A DNA stretch of 44,894 nucleotides from CAZACQ01 sp964483725 (GCA_964483725.1 CAZACQ010000006.1:1-44894), one strand, 5' to 3'; positions 9,661 through 21,599 are shown, counted from the stretch's first letter. The notes: a model not told the origin generated them from the letters alone. Translations and numbers: made by a program.

Positions 9661-10563
9661 TTATTTTTCAAGCTCATTTATTGTATTTATTTGTCTAATT
9701 ACAACAAGATCATCATGTAATCTAATTTCAAAATAATATGTATTTTCATATTCATCAATCAATTTTATTAAAGCTGATGAATTAGATATTTGTCTAAAAT
9801 TAAGTTCTGAGATACTATCTGGATCTACCAATAAATCAGAAATAAGATCAAAGTTATCAAAAAATCTCTCTATAAAATAATCATGCATATCATGGGGGTC
9901 ATAGAAAAAATCATCTGATTCATCAGAAATTAAATTTATAGAAGCTGAATACTTTTTTAGCATATCTTCATTATCAAAGAACATATATAAATAAACAAAC
10001 AATCATGATAATACAGCAAATAAAGATATAATAACTTTTTTAGTAAACAAAAAATATTCTCAGTATTTTCTAAATTTATTAAAAATAAGTTCAAATTTTG
10101 ATTTATCTATCTCTTTTCTCATAGAACTTAAAGCTGAAATTCATTTCTTAGTAATTTTAACATAAAGAAAATATTTATAATACAAAGATTTATCAATAAC
10201 TAATCATCAATATTTAGTCCTTTTTGTTAAACTTAATATTTTAACTCATCTTTTTCTTAAATAGTTAACTACAAACTTTTTATCTAAATTTTCAACCTTT
10301 TTTAAACTTAAGTTTCATATTAATATATTATAAAAGACTCTTCTTCTAAAATATGAAACACTAACTCATATATTTTTTAAATGAGATTTTTTATAAATAT
10401 CATTTATATTAACATAATCAAGTTTTTGTGAGAGAAATTCATTTTCCAACAATGCTAAAATATAAAAATCTAATTTTTGATCAGTAGAAAAATTATTGTT
10501 ATAAATATATAATCACTTAATATTTTTAAATCAAAATTTATTTTTTTTTATATTTTTTATCAT
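9661..10563 (-). CDS. hypothetical membrane-anchored protein
   Basis: 300 residues with TGA as Gly. The first ~170 residues are basic and contain YVKITKKGISALSSM, a phrase seen at the wing of winged-helix DNA-binding domains; that link is only suggestive. A single transmembrane segment (about 176-197, KKVIISLFAVLSGLFVYLYM) is followed by ~100 acidic residues probably outside the membrane (DESDDFFYDPHDMHD). This cytoplasm-TM-outside layout would suit a sensor. It precedes gatC by 51 nt. Confidence 0.72.
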
Positions 10564-10637
10564 TTTGTTTTTGTATTTAATAAACCCACAATAATAACAA
10601 TACAGATAAAGCAAAAATTGTCAATTGATATAAATAA

Positions 10638-10671
10638 AAAAAGAGATATTATATAAATAATATCTCTTTTT
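10638..10671 (-). terminator. intrinsic terminator of the S1-domain gene
   Basis: 14-bp stem AAAAAGAGATATTA / TAATATCTCTTTTT with a 6-nt AT loop, 18 nt after the stop codon and with a T-run on the minus strand. Confidence 0.85.
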
Positions 10672-10689
10672 ATTAAATTTAGCTAAAAT

Positions 10690-11874
10690 TTATTTTTCTT
10701 TCTTCTTAACTACCAGTTTATTTTCTTCAGGTTTTTCTTTTTCTGAAGACTTTTTTGAAGATTTAGAAGAAGATTTTCAAGCTCATTCTTCTAAAGCTTT
10801 CATACTTAATCACATCTTTCTTTTTGATGGATCCATTAATATAATTTTTGCTTTCACCTTTTGTCATAACTTAACAATCTCAGCAGGGTTAGCAACTTGC
10901 TTAGAAGTTATTTCACTAAGATGGATCAATCAGTTTATGTCATCATAAACTCTAATAAATACTCAGTATGGTACATATCTTATAACCTCTCACTCAACAA
11001 CATCTCAAATACTGAACTTTTGAGGTATAATTTTCCATGGGTCTTCTTTAAGCTTTTTAATAGATAATGATATCTTTCATTCTTCATATCATATTACTTT
11101 AACTCTAACATTATCTCATATTTTACCAAATCTCTCAATATTATCAACGTGTCAATAAGTAATTTCAGAAACATGAACAAGTCATTCTATACCTCAACCT
11201 ATAGTTACAAACAAACCATAGCTTGAAACTCAACTAATTGTTCATTCGTACTCTTTACCTATATCAAGATCCTCCATAATCTTATCTTTTTCTTCTCTTA
11301 ATGCTTCTCTTTCAGAGAAAATCAATCTTTTTCACTCCTCATCAATATTAATCACTCTAACTTTAAACTCTTTTCACATAAGATCTAGAAGTTGTTCAAA
11401 TATTTTTTCTTGATCTCAGTCTTCTACTCTTGGATAATGAACTGGAGCAAGTTGAGAAAGTGGAATAAATCATTTTATTCAATGCATATCTACCAACAAT
11501 CAACCAAGGTTAGCCTCAGTTGGTACAACAGTAATAGTTTCATCACTCTTAGTCTTTGAAAGTATAGATTTCCAAAGATCATATTGTATAAGTTTTGATA
11601 TAGATATTACATAATAACCTTCATCATCCATAGTACTTAAATTAACTACTTCTGCTTGAAGTTCTACTCACTCAGATAAATCTGTTCAGTTTCTTTCTAA
11701 GTTTTTTGCTTCTTTTGGCAAAATAATACCAGTAAAAGTTCATTCTTCACAGCTAACTAGAACTCACCTTTCAGTTCTTTTTATTACTGTTCATTTAACC
11801 TTTTCTCATTCTTTTATCAAAGGAACCTTCACTTCCTCTGATTTTACCTTAGTTAAAAAATCTTGTAAATTCAT
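10690..11874 (-). CDS. rpsA: ribosomal protein S1 homologue (four S1 domains)
   Basis: 394 residues, shorter than the six-domain E. coli S1 (~557) and like four-domain forms. Domain 1 begins KVKGTVIKRTERGVLVSCEE, domain 2 is degenerate (LLVDMHGIKGFIPLSQLAP), domain 3 is GKEYEGTISGVSSYGLFVTI and domain 4 is GDVVEGEVIRYVPYGVFIRV. A Lys/Ser/Glu-rich tail follows (SSSKSSKKSSEKEKP). It binds mRNA on the 30S subunit. As no Shine-Dalgarno is seen in these genes, S1 may be central to start-site choice here; that is inference. Confidence 0.92.
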
Positions 11875-11965
11875 TAATGATATAAATTATAAATTAAATA
11901 AATATAAAATAATTTCGCCTTTTCAAAAGTCAAATAATGGTTTTTCATAAATACAAAAGTCTAAA

Positions 11966-12226
11966 TTAAACTTTTAATTTCAATTTCTTAGATATATTTG
12001 TATATCTTTCTAAAGAATTTTCTTTAAGATATCTTAAATATTTTCTTCTTCTTGCTACTTTTTTTAGCAAACTTCTCTTTGCATCAACATCTTGTGGATG
12101 CTCTTTCAAGTGAGATTGCAAAGATCAAATCTCATGAGTTAAAATTGATATTTGTACTTCTGGAGAACCATTATCTTTTTCGTGCCTTTGAAAAGGTTTG
12201 ATAAATTCTTGTATGTTCTTTTGCAT
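11966..12226 (-). CDS. rpsO: 30S ribosomal protein S15
   Basis: 86 residues (family usual 88-89). The pattern SPEVQISILTHEIGSLQSHL, then HPQDVDAKRSLLKKVARRRKYLRYLK is the S15 core that binds 16S rRNA in the central domain. The Gly of EIGSL is TGA. It lies 91 nt before the S1-domain gene and 43 nt after tRNA-Arg. Confidence 0.96.
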
Positions 12227-12269
12227 AGCTATAATTAATTGTATAAAAAATAAAGAACCCAAATAGACT

Positions 12270-12341
12270 TACCTTCGCTAGGAATCGAACCTAGATCTAC
12301 CCCTTAGGAGGGGGTTGTTCTATCCGTTGAACTACGAAGGC
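12270..12341 (-). tRNA. tRNA-Arg (CCU)
   Basis: Minus-strand cloverleaf: acceptor GCCTTCG / CGAAGGT, D-stem GTTC/GAAC, anticodon stem ACCCC/GGGGT around CTCCTAA (anticodon CCT), T-arm CTAGG-TTCGATT-CCTAG. Base pair 1-72 is G-U, which is unusual. CCA is not encoded. It reads AGG codons. Confidence 0.92.
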
Positions 12342-12372
12342 ACTACATTTTACTTATAATTATTTTTAATAA

Positions 12373-12408
12373 AAAATCAACCAAATAATTTAATATTTGG
12401 TTGATTTT
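12373..12408 (-). terminator. intrinsic terminator of the M23/sortase operon
   Basis: 15-bp perfect stem AAAATCAACCAAATA / TATTTGGTTGATTTT with a 6-nt loop, starting 13 nt after the stop codon at 12422. Confidence 0.85.
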
Positions 12409-12421
12409 AGTTTATCCAAAA

Positions 12422-14380
12422 CTAAGGTGCTGAGGACAAAACCAAAGTCCTATCTCATTCATATCTCCTAAAAAAATAATCATCAGGTACCCAATATCAT
12501 TTTATAGAACTAAGACACCTTACTACATTATTTTGCCAATTATAATCAGAAGAAGCATAAATAGTTCAATCCATGTTTCAATATCTTGATAATTGAGTAA
12601 GTTTATAATGTTCTCATAAATAGTTATTTGCCAAGGTTAAATATATAACCCTTGCTCATTGATATGCAGAATCATAACCTACTCTATCTCACCTATCATT
12701 ATTTCATACATTTCATACATTATATGGAGTTGTTAGATTATTTCCCAGTCAACTTTCTGCTGCCGCTATACATATTCAAAGATCAATATCTACTCAAAGT
12801 CAGTCTGATGCTCTTTCCCACAAAGACAAATCATTAAAGTCTCATACAGCATTTCTAGATATATATTCCTTCCTCCTCTCTTCTACTGTTGTTCAAGATA
12901 ATTGAGTCAAATTATTCATATCAGTTTTTCTTGACATACTATCTTGAATATATTTTCTATGATACCTAGACTGAAGCATATTTCTAGAAGGTATTACACT
13001 TAGGTCCATCAATTCAAATGGATCAACATATTCTCAGTTTTTTATAACTTCAAAGTGTAGATGTGGTCAAGTACTCATAAGTCATGCTCATCTAGTTCAT
13101 GGAGTTCATCAACTTAATCATATAATCTCTCATCTTTTTACAAAATCTCATGGTTCAACCATAATTTTTGACATATGAAGATAAGCAGTTATATATCAAT
13201 GTTTATTTATCATTATCATCCAGTTTAATCAAGGTCAATCTTGATCAACAACATGATATACAATTCAATTTGCAGGTGCATAAACTTCACTTCACTGTTC
13301 AACTACAAGATCAACTGCTTTATGTTCAGATCAAAATTTTTTTTCATAAGATTCATCATCATAAAAAGCAGATATTCACTCAATATTATTTACTGGCCAT
13401 GAGAAAAAATTTCATTCATTATCCCTATCAGAGTTTTCATATAGCAAACTAATGTCCATTAAATCTCAAGTTCATATTCACTGTTCAACTTGCTTATTAA
13501 TATTTGAAATTCTATTTTGAACAGATTTCTTATCTTCAAATATTGACTCATAATACTCGTCTATATCTTCCTTATCTTCTTCTAAGTAGGATAAAAGCTG
13601 TCATAGATATTTTTGTTGTTCTTCATATATATCAATCTGAGTTTGATACTCCTCAACTTTTCTTCTATTATCTTCTCTTAGAGAAATAAGCTCATTGGAA
13701 TATTCTTCATAACTAGATTGCTTATCATTCATCAAGGACATCATATCATCCATTTTTATCACCATAGACTTTATAATTTCTTCAGAAGACAAACTATCAG
13801 CAATATTATTTGAAGACACTAACAACCTAACATCATCGATCTCTCTTGCTGATCAATAGAAATCATTATTTATTCTATAAAGTATATTAGTATACTTAAC
13901 TATATCATCTTTTGTTTCATTAATATCATTATTTATATCAATCAACTTATTTTCTAAAATTCATATTCTTCTTGTTTGCATATTTACTTTTATTCTAATT
14001 TTTGACATATTATCTTTTGATTCCTCCATTTTTCATATTATATTTTCCAAGCTTGAACTTATTTCTTCATATCTACTATGTACTCTATCCCTTCTTTGTT
14101 CAATATCTTCGAATTGATTTACAAGTGAATTAAACTGAGAATTAAGAGAGTTAAGCCTGTCTCTTGATCATGCCAATTCATTAATTGCATCCATATTAGT
14201 ATTATCATAAATAGAATCTATTATATTTGACTGCCTATCTCTAAATTGATCTACAGGATTACTATCATCAAACTCATATCAAGAAAAAAATTCTGATTCA
14301 ATATCACCTGATAAATAATCTGAGAAAGTGAATCATAGAATAAATGGTAAAAGTATAATAATAATAATATTTTTTTTCAT
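12422..14380 (-). CDS. M23 peptidase with EnvC-like coiled coil and C-terminal lysozyme-like domain
   Basis: 652 residues. A Sec signal peptide (MKKNIIIIILLPFILGFTFS) leads into a long coiled coil (about 40-300), like EnvC or PcsB. Then a LytM/M23 zinc endopeptidase domain: HKAVD with His353, Gly-rich strands, and HLHFE around residue 439. The region about 500-640 (CIAAAESGLGNNL, then NVGNVGNNDRGD) looks like a lysozyme-type lytic transglycosylase or glucosaminidase fold with Glu of AAES as candidate acid. It probably cuts both peptide and sugar bonds of peptidoglycan. It starts 1 nt after the sortase stop codon. Confidence 0.88.
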
Positions 14381-14381
14381 T

Positions 14382-15362
14382 TTAATTTTTGTAACTTAAT
14401 TCACTAAAATCAGATTCATCTGCATCATCAATTTCTTCTGCTACAACTAATATCCTCTGAGCATCAGAGCCTATTGGGTAGCATCACATTAATGTAAGAA
14501 AGTTTCATCATTCCTTGTGTTCTTCATAATAATCTCAAACTTCTCTTGGCCACATAATATCTTTGGTAAATATTTCATACTCATAAAGGTTTCAATTCCA
14601 GATTACTTGAACTATATCTCAGTCCGATAGTCTAGGCATTCTAGCAAAAACTTCTCAATATGGATTATTCCTCCACCGATAATAACTTGTATGTCCAAAA
14701 AGCATCATATTTCACTCTTTTCAAGGAGATGGAGTAAAAGGATATTTAACTACTCAATCATATAACTCTTCATCAAAGTCTGCATCAGCCATTCTAGATG
14801 GATTTACATATGGAACATCAACAATAGGAGCATCAACTCATATTGATGGTATTATTAATCTACTATCTGGAGGTAATAAATTAAAATCAAATTCATAAGA
14901 AGAAAGTTTGAGTTTTAGATAATTATCAAGATTTTTTTCATTTTTACTTGAATCTATATCTACAGATAAATCTCAAAGCTTTTCTTTTAGTAAATTATCA
15001 TAACTAATCCTTCTATGAGAATAATCTATTTCATCATTTTGAGAACTTGTATTTGATCAGGTATTTGTAGTTGATGAAATTGATGAATTATCTGATCTTC
15101 AAGAAAAATCTCAGGCTGAAGTAAAATTTATATCTTGTGCATGAATTTCATAAGAAAGAAATCTTTCTTTGAATTCATAATAAAAAATATTAAAATTAAC
15201 AAAAACTATTCAGGCAATAACTATAAATGAAAAAATTGCTGAAAACTTCAAAAATTCAAAGATAATAAAATAAATTATAGAAGCTTTTTCTTTTCAAACA
15301 TATCAATCTGAATTAGTAATTTTTTTACCTTTTTTAAGGTCAGATAATGTAACTTTTTGCAT
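14382..15362 (-). CDS. sortase family cysteine transpeptidase
   Basis: 326 residues with an N-terminal transmembrane helix (about 33-53) and a Ser/Thr-rich linker, then the sortase barrel. The catalytic triad is visible: FGHTS (His224), TLMGC (Cys294) and DAQR (Arg303). Sortases join proteins carrying a C-terminal sorting motif to the cell surface or to each other. No clear LPxTG-type substrate is encoded in the window. The stop codon is 1 nt from the start of the M23 gene, so the two are one operon. Class is uncertain; class D/E-like spacing is a guess. Confidence 0.9.
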
Positions 15363-15391
15363 TTTTGTTTTTATTTATTAAATCTTAATAT

Positions 15392-15420
15392 ATTTTATTA
15401 AAATTCTTATTTTTTGTCAA
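15392..15420 (-). promoter_or_regulatory. promoter of the sortase-M23 operon
   Basis: Minus-strand TTGACA (15420-15415), 17-nt spacer, TAAAAT (15397-15392), about 25 nt before the sortase ATG. Confidence 0.6.
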
Positions 15421-15448
15421 ATATTAACAATATTTAAACCTATAAAAC

Positions 15449-15478
15449 TTGACAATTTTTATTATATAATAATAGTAT
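15449..15478 (+). promoter_or_regulatory. possible promoter toward the DUF368 gene
   Basis: A perfect TTGACA (15449-15454) on the plus strand is followed at 18 nt by TAGTAT (15473-15478). TATAAT at 15465-15470 is too close to serve with this -35. If used, the tandem repeat would lie in the 5' leader of the gene at 15714. Confidence 0.35.
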
Positions 15479-15668
15479 TTTTATTTTATTTGATTTTTTT
15501 ATTTTATTTGATTTTTTTATTTTNNNNNNNNNNNNNNNNNNNNNNNNNNNNNNNNNNNNNNNNNNNNNNNNNNNNNNNNNNNNNNNNNNNNNNNNNNNNN
15601 NNNNNNNNNNNNNNNNNNNNNNNTTTTTATTTTATTTGATTTTTTTATTTTATTTGATTTTTTTATTT
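15478..15668. repeat. 18-nt AT-rich tandem repeat, copy number unknown
   Basis: The unit ATTTTATTTGATTTTTTT is repeated directly on both sides of an assembly gap, at least two copies on the left (15478-15523) and two on the right (15624-15657), then it degenerates into a T-rich run. It occupies most of the gene-free stretch 15363-15713 between divergent envelope genes. The same unit at both gap edges suggests that the assembler collapsed a longer array. Confidence 0.85.
15524..15623. other. assembly gap (100 N)
   Basis: Exactly 100 N, the usual placeholder for a gap of unknown length. It sits inside the 18-nt tandem repeat. Confidence 0.99.
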
Positions 15669-15713
15669 TTTTTATTATCTTATATATTTTAAGAATATAA
15701 TATATAATATCAA

Positions 15714-16520
15714 ATGATAATTAATTTTTTAAAATGAATATTATTTTGAATAGCGAACTTAATACCAGGGTTTTCCTGAGCAACAATGGCTATAATTCTA
15801 TGAATTTATGAAAAAATAATTAAATCTATTTCATGATTAACAAATATAAAAGAATTTAAAAAATCTTTCTTATTTTTATCTATTATTTGAACTTGAGCTA
15901 TTTTATGAGTATTTTTATTTGCAACAATATTTGGTTTTTTATTAGAAAGACAAGAAACACAAGTACAAGTAGTATTCATGTGAATAGTACTATGATCATT
16001 ACCTGCAATATTTGAAAATACCAGATGAGAAAAAATTAAAATTAAAAATATATTATTATCAATAATAGCTGCAATTCTTGTAGTTTCTCTGATAATAAGT
16101 CAAAATATAAATTTCTGAATTAATTATAGTACACTTGCAATTGAATATATAAAGCTTTTCTTTTCTTGATTTATAGCAGCTTGAGCCATGATTATACCAT
16201 GATTTTCAGGTTCACTAATGTTAATAATACTATGAGAATATCAAAACATCTTATGATATGTATCTAACTTTATGATTGAGAAGATAATAATAGTTTGATT
16301 ATGAGCAGTTATATGAATTTTAACTCTAGCTAAAATAATAAGTAAAATACTTGATAAAAGTAAAACATCATTTTATTATTTCATATATTGATTAATAATA
16401 GCTTCATTAATAAGCATTTTCCCTAAAGATTTTTTTGTTAATATAGTATTAAATATAATAATATTAATATTAACAACTATAGCAGTTTTTTTTCTAAGTA
16501 AAAAAGTAGACTCCAGATAG
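15714..16520 (+). CDS. DUF368/PopT-type polyprenyl-phosphate transporter
   Basis: 268 residues, almost entirely hydrophobic (about eight membrane segments). It carries the two family signature repeats: GIANLIPGFSGATMAIILGI (8-27) and GAMIIPGFSGSLMLIILGEY in the second half. DUF368 proteins have been shown to recycle the lipid carrier undecaprenyl phosphate across the membrane, which supports cell-wall building. It faces the sortase-M23 operon across a shared promoter region, fitting an envelope role. The ATG at 15714 is chosen since the next in-frame ATG lies inside the first signature. Confidence 0.9.
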
Positions 16521-16529
16521 TCTACTTTT
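16502..16529. terminator. bidirectional terminator between DUF368 and mscS genes
   Basis: 11-bp perfect stem AAAAGTAGACT / AGTCTACTTTT with loop CCAGAT. It includes the plus gene's stop codon and has T-runs on both strands. Confidence 0.82.
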
Positions 16530-16538
16530 AAAATTTTT

Positions 16539-17501
16539 TTATTTTTTATTATTTTTCATTAGATACAAAGCACTTCAAAGTAAGTTTTTATCATTTTTAT
16601 CTACTGTAACAGAAGAATGTGGGTAAGCTATTTGTATATTATTTTCTTTAATAGCCTTATATATTATTTGATTAACTTTTCATTCTACTATTTTTGGAGG
16701 CTCAGTAAACACATTAGGATCAATGTGGTAAATAATTCTTAGCTCTACTCAATTAGATGTATTTATAGAATTAACTTTATCACCAGAACTATCTCATATT
16801 TTATTGATAAGTACTTTAGTATCATCTTTATGAACTATAAGATCAGATTCATTAAGTGCAGACTTAATTACTTCTATAGCCTTGTTAACATCTTCGTTAT
16901 AATGTATCAAAACAAAACTATAAAATTTAACAGCTTCTTCTGCATTATATGTTTTTACAGGATAATTTATCATATCCAAATTTGGAACTATAACTCTCCT
17001 TTTATCAGTCAATCATCTAATAACTGTATATCTTATAGTTATTTCTTCAATTATTCATAAATATGATTTACCTACTTCTTTTTCCAATTCAATTTTATCT
17101 CACAACTTAATTTCTTTTGTTAGAAGCAACATAACTCAAGCAAACATATTACCAAGAATTTCTCTAAATGCGAATCACAAACCAACAGATAATCATCACA
17201 AAAGCAATCATATATCAAATCAGATTATCTGAAATCAAACAAAAAGTGATATTAATAACAATGGATAAAAAACCATATTTGATATTAAGTGTCATACTCT
17301 TTCTGAATATACTTCATCATCTTCAAACAATGCAGTATTTTGTATAACCCTATTTTTTATTATACTTGCGATAACTTTTGATGCTATAATCAATGCAATT
17401 GTCACAACAATTGCTATCACTAATTGAAATGCAAAAGTTATTATTGGATTTGAAAACATATCTTCAAATAATCATCATGTCATTACTTCTTCTTCCTCCA
17501 T
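16539..17501 (-). CDS. mscS: small-conductance mechanosensitive channel (MscS family)
   Basis: 320 residues. Two or three membrane helices (about 15-45, 70-95, 97-125) lead to the MscS pore helix and beta domain: GLLLGGLSVGLGFAFREILG, NMFAGVMLLTKEIKLGDKIE, GIIEEITIRYTVIRG and VIVPNLDMINYP. The channel opens on membrane tension to release solutes in osmotic downshock. Length is near the E. coli MscS (286). A second, more distant MscS lies at 31966-33045. It is followed on plus by the convergent DUF368 gene. Confidence 0.93.
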
Positions 17502-17540
17502 TTTATTTTTGTTTAATATATAAATATTATTATGCTATTC

Positions 17541-20500
17541 TTATATATAATTATCATTAGAACTATCCCTAGCATTCGATTTAGAAGAACGACCATTAGC
17601 TCGATCTAAATATTGTTTATACCTAGTTCAATAATGATACTTTTTTTCTAGTAGATCTCAAATGGCTTCATCAACTTTAGATTCATCAAATACTTCTTTC
17701 AATAGAACTTTTAAATCTTCTTCACTCATATTATTAACATTATTTGAAAAGTACTCTATAAAATTATCTAATCACTGTTTCATACTCTGAGGCATTTTAA
17801 ACTGATTGGTTCTACCAAATGCCTGATAGAAAAGAGATTCAAATTCTTTAGAAACATCTGATTTTCATAGATTTTTATTTCGACTAGCTTGAATGAAACA
17901 CTGAATTATATCCACTCATCAATTATAATGATTTTCATTAAACCATGTTGAATATTTATTTAATACTAACTTAAACTGAGGATTATTAGAAGTATCTTCT
18001 TTTATGTCTTTAATCTTTCAAGATAGTATTTTCCAAAGTCAATTTCATAATGGTTTAATTAAATTAGATCAATCATGGTTTCTCATATATTTATCTGCAA
18101 CTTTAGGAGGCATATTGAATATTGCTCTCTTATACGGCACAGCTTCATTAGGATCCAAACCATCATCTACAGATAATTTTTTATCTTTATCTATTATAAA
18201 TTCTTTATATTCTTCCAAAATTGGATATATTTCTCTTTCCTGATCAGACAGTTCGGAAGAGTCTTTTGACAAGATAGATATAGGTGAATTTCAACTAATA
18301 TCATCCATATTAAGAAACTTAATAACTTCTTGTCAAGATAGCTTCCACCAATCATCAAAGTTATTTATTATTCATTGACGATTTGATCACATATTATCAT
18401 AAGAAACTTTGTCACTTGACCATCACACTGAAGATGAAAATTTTCATTTAGTTATATAATCCATCAGCTTTCATAATTTTTCTGCTCAAGATGCACTACT
18501 ATAAAATAATCATAATGGCAAAGCATAAGTTCATGCTATCTTTATATATTCTGCTTTCATATTAGAATCCCACATATAATAATCTCATGACATCAAAGGC
18601 ATTATCATAGCTCAAAACCATCTATTATAGTGAGAATCATCATCTATTTTCTCAGACAAAGCTCTAAGTGCTCATATTTGCTTACTTGGAACAGCACTTT
18701 TAAGGGCTCATAAATAATCATTATAAACAGATTCAAAATCAGGTTTTCATTTTAAGGCATCATGAGTTTCTTTGACTTTTCATTCTCAAAACAAAGATGT
18801 CTGCATTCATTTATCTAAAACTCAAGCAAATTTAGAACCAAAAATTTGAGGCATAGATTTAGTTTTCTCAACTATAAACTGCATTTCTAATCTTGCTAAA
18901 TCATTTTGAAGCTTTGTATTGGAAGGGTTTTTTTTCAAATCATTAATAATAGTCTTGGCTTGTGCTTTAAATTCTGACTGAAATTCTGGTCATAAAATAC
19001 AGCCCACCCACTTTCATGTTCATGCATATTTTTGCAAATTAGCATAATAAGGGCTTCATGCATTCTCCACTGCATGTAGCAAATATCATGCAGCTTTCCA
19101 TGGGTCTTTTTTGTGTATTTTTCAATAATTATCAAAGACATCTCATTCAATCATCTCTGATATTTTTTTATCATCAATAGCTCATTCATGAGAAAGTTTA
19201 TCTTTACTTTTATTTATTCTAGACCAAATCTTACTATCAAGTTCATCAAAATGATCAAATCATGGAATAATATTAAAGAGCTTATAAGTAAACATTGTCT
19301 CTCTAAAATCCATTTCTTCTTTCCAAGAATCTAAGTAATTTTGCCAAATCTTCTTAGGAGCAGAAATTAAAGCTCATATAGACAAAAATTTTCTCTCTCA
19401 GGAATACTGAGATTTGGAATCAAAACTTTGCTCTAATTCTGTAGCTTCTGCTTCTGAGTATGGAGAAAGTCACTTTTCAAAACAAAAAAGTAAAAATGAA
19501 TTGTAGTCCATTTCAATATCTCACTGCATGTCTTTGTTACTTAAAAGCACGGTATTTTGTCTGAATTCTATTTGATACAAAAGTGCAAACTGATTTGTCT
19601 TTCAAGATTCTTTATCGAATTCTTCAGATTTTTTTCATATATATTTAATTTCCTCATTATTATATCTATTAACCAAGCTTCATCAATTGAGCTTAATTCA
19701 AGACCAAAGTTCTTTTCAAGATTTAATATTTCTGTAGTTTGTTTTAAGAGACAAGTTATCATCTGTCTCATCTCATACTCATATATAATTAGTAAAAGAT
19801 ATAAAATTATTTAATCATTTAAATCTCATTGCAGTTCAATTAATTGGATCAGAATCCAACCATGATTCAAGCTGATCTGCAGTTATATCCAAATTCTTAG
19901 AATACTCTTGCTTCATACAATTATCTGAATCTTCTCAAGAATATACAGCTATTTTTAAACGAACTTTTCAATTGAAAAGTACTTTTGGCTCTTCCAAAAA
20001 TTGAATAAATCACCATCTAGCTCATCATCAAGGAAAAGCTGAATCAGACATTCTAAAAGACAACACAGATCATTCTGAAAATTCTACATTTTTATCTCAT
20101 TCTAAATCCTTCCAAAAATCTTTTATTTTATTCAACTCTATAGATTCAAAATTTCATGAAAGCTCTTCAGAATCTTCATCTGAGGAGTTTAAATCAGAGC
20201 ATAATGTATCCACTTCTGGTCAATAAGATAACTTAGAAAACAAATATATTTTAGATATATTCTTTAGTCAATCTTGGGAAAGTTTTCAATCATCATCAAT
20301 AAGATTTTGGTATATGAGAATGTTTATAAGTTCCTTATCCGTATTATCTATATCAATTTGATAATTAAAAGAAAAAGACAAAGAATCTTCAATTCAATCT
20401 AAGCTTTTTTCTCAAAATGTAGATGTAGAAAGCTCCTTGTTAGCAAACTGTACTTGATAAGTTTTATATCATATTTTAAAAGAAAATTTATTAATATTTG

Positions 20501-21569
20501 GACTAAAAAAGTTAGTATAAAAATCATAATATTCATCAATTTGCTTTTCACTAAAACGAAAGTATCTGGTTAATATACTTCTAACATTTCTTTCATTAAA
20601 AGTTGATTCAAAAGTATAGTCAATTAATTTAGACTTTTCTTCATCTTGCAATACAGAAAAGTCAAAGTCATTATCTATTAATGTTAATAATATTTCTTTT
20701 TTTTCACTTGATAAGTGATCATCCTCTATCAAGAACAAATTTGCCTTCAATATAGTTTCCTTATCATTATCAGATGCTGTAGATAAATCAATTCACTTAG
20801 ACAATAATAAACTTCTTTCATCATCTGTAAATTCTCAAACAGACTTCTTAGAAAATAGCTTTGCATAGTTAGCTTCTCAAATAAATGATTTTACTGAAGG
20901 AATATCATATATTCTTTCATATTCTGATATATCCTTATTAATTTTTGACTTTATTCTACTAATATGTGTAGTTGCTGATAAATTAAAAACTTTAGTAAAA
21001 TTTTCTCACTCACATCTTTTTATCATAATTTTTGTATCTGGATCTTGTATGTTATCTACTACTTCTCAAATAGTAAAATTAAATGACAAGTCCAGATATT
21101 CACTCTTTGAATGATTTAAACTATTTGAAAAATCATTTATATAGTGTTTTAATTCTTCAATACTTCCTAAAGCAGAAATTTCTTCTATAACTCTATTTTC
21201 TTCTTCACTTTCTAATCAAATATGATTAACTGCATTAATTAATTTTTTTCTTAATGTAAGCAATATTCAATTTCTTAAATCATCTGAAAGCTGATCAAAA
21301 GAATCTATTTCATTTCAATTGATAAGTAATTTTGATATATTTTCCCAATTTATAGAATCATCACCAAATTTTGATTTCAATTGAGAAATTAATTTATCGT
21401 CAGATAAACTATCTATTGAATTTAATCAATTACTAATATCTACATATGAACTACTATTTATTTCTGACAATAATGTAAATAGTAATTGATTATTTGAATC
21501 AGTTTTATTTAATCCAGATTCTCAAGCTTGCTCATTAATATCAAGGGCTTCATTAGTTTCATTAGACAT
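17541..21569 (-). CDS. giant hypothetical protein (1,342 aa)
   Basis: One frame of 1,343 codons with dozens of TGA codons read as Gly. In-frame ATGs also exist at 21581 and 21572, so up to four more residues are possible. The protein is acidic, rich in Ser, Asp, Lys, Phe and Trp, with no signal peptide, transmembrane segment, P-loop or Cys cluster that I can see. Single helical stretches occur throughout, and the C-terminus is Lys/Arg/Asn-rich (NGRSSKSNARDSSNDN). It has its own near-perfect promoter and stands alone. Family unknown; probably a lineage-specific cytoplasmic protein. Confidence 0.78.
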
Positions 21570-21599
21570 CATATAATACATTATGTTTAAATTATAGTA

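Noticed and set aside
15478..15668. CRISPR array
   Set aside because: Repeats are direct tandem copies with no unique spacers and no cas genes nearby.
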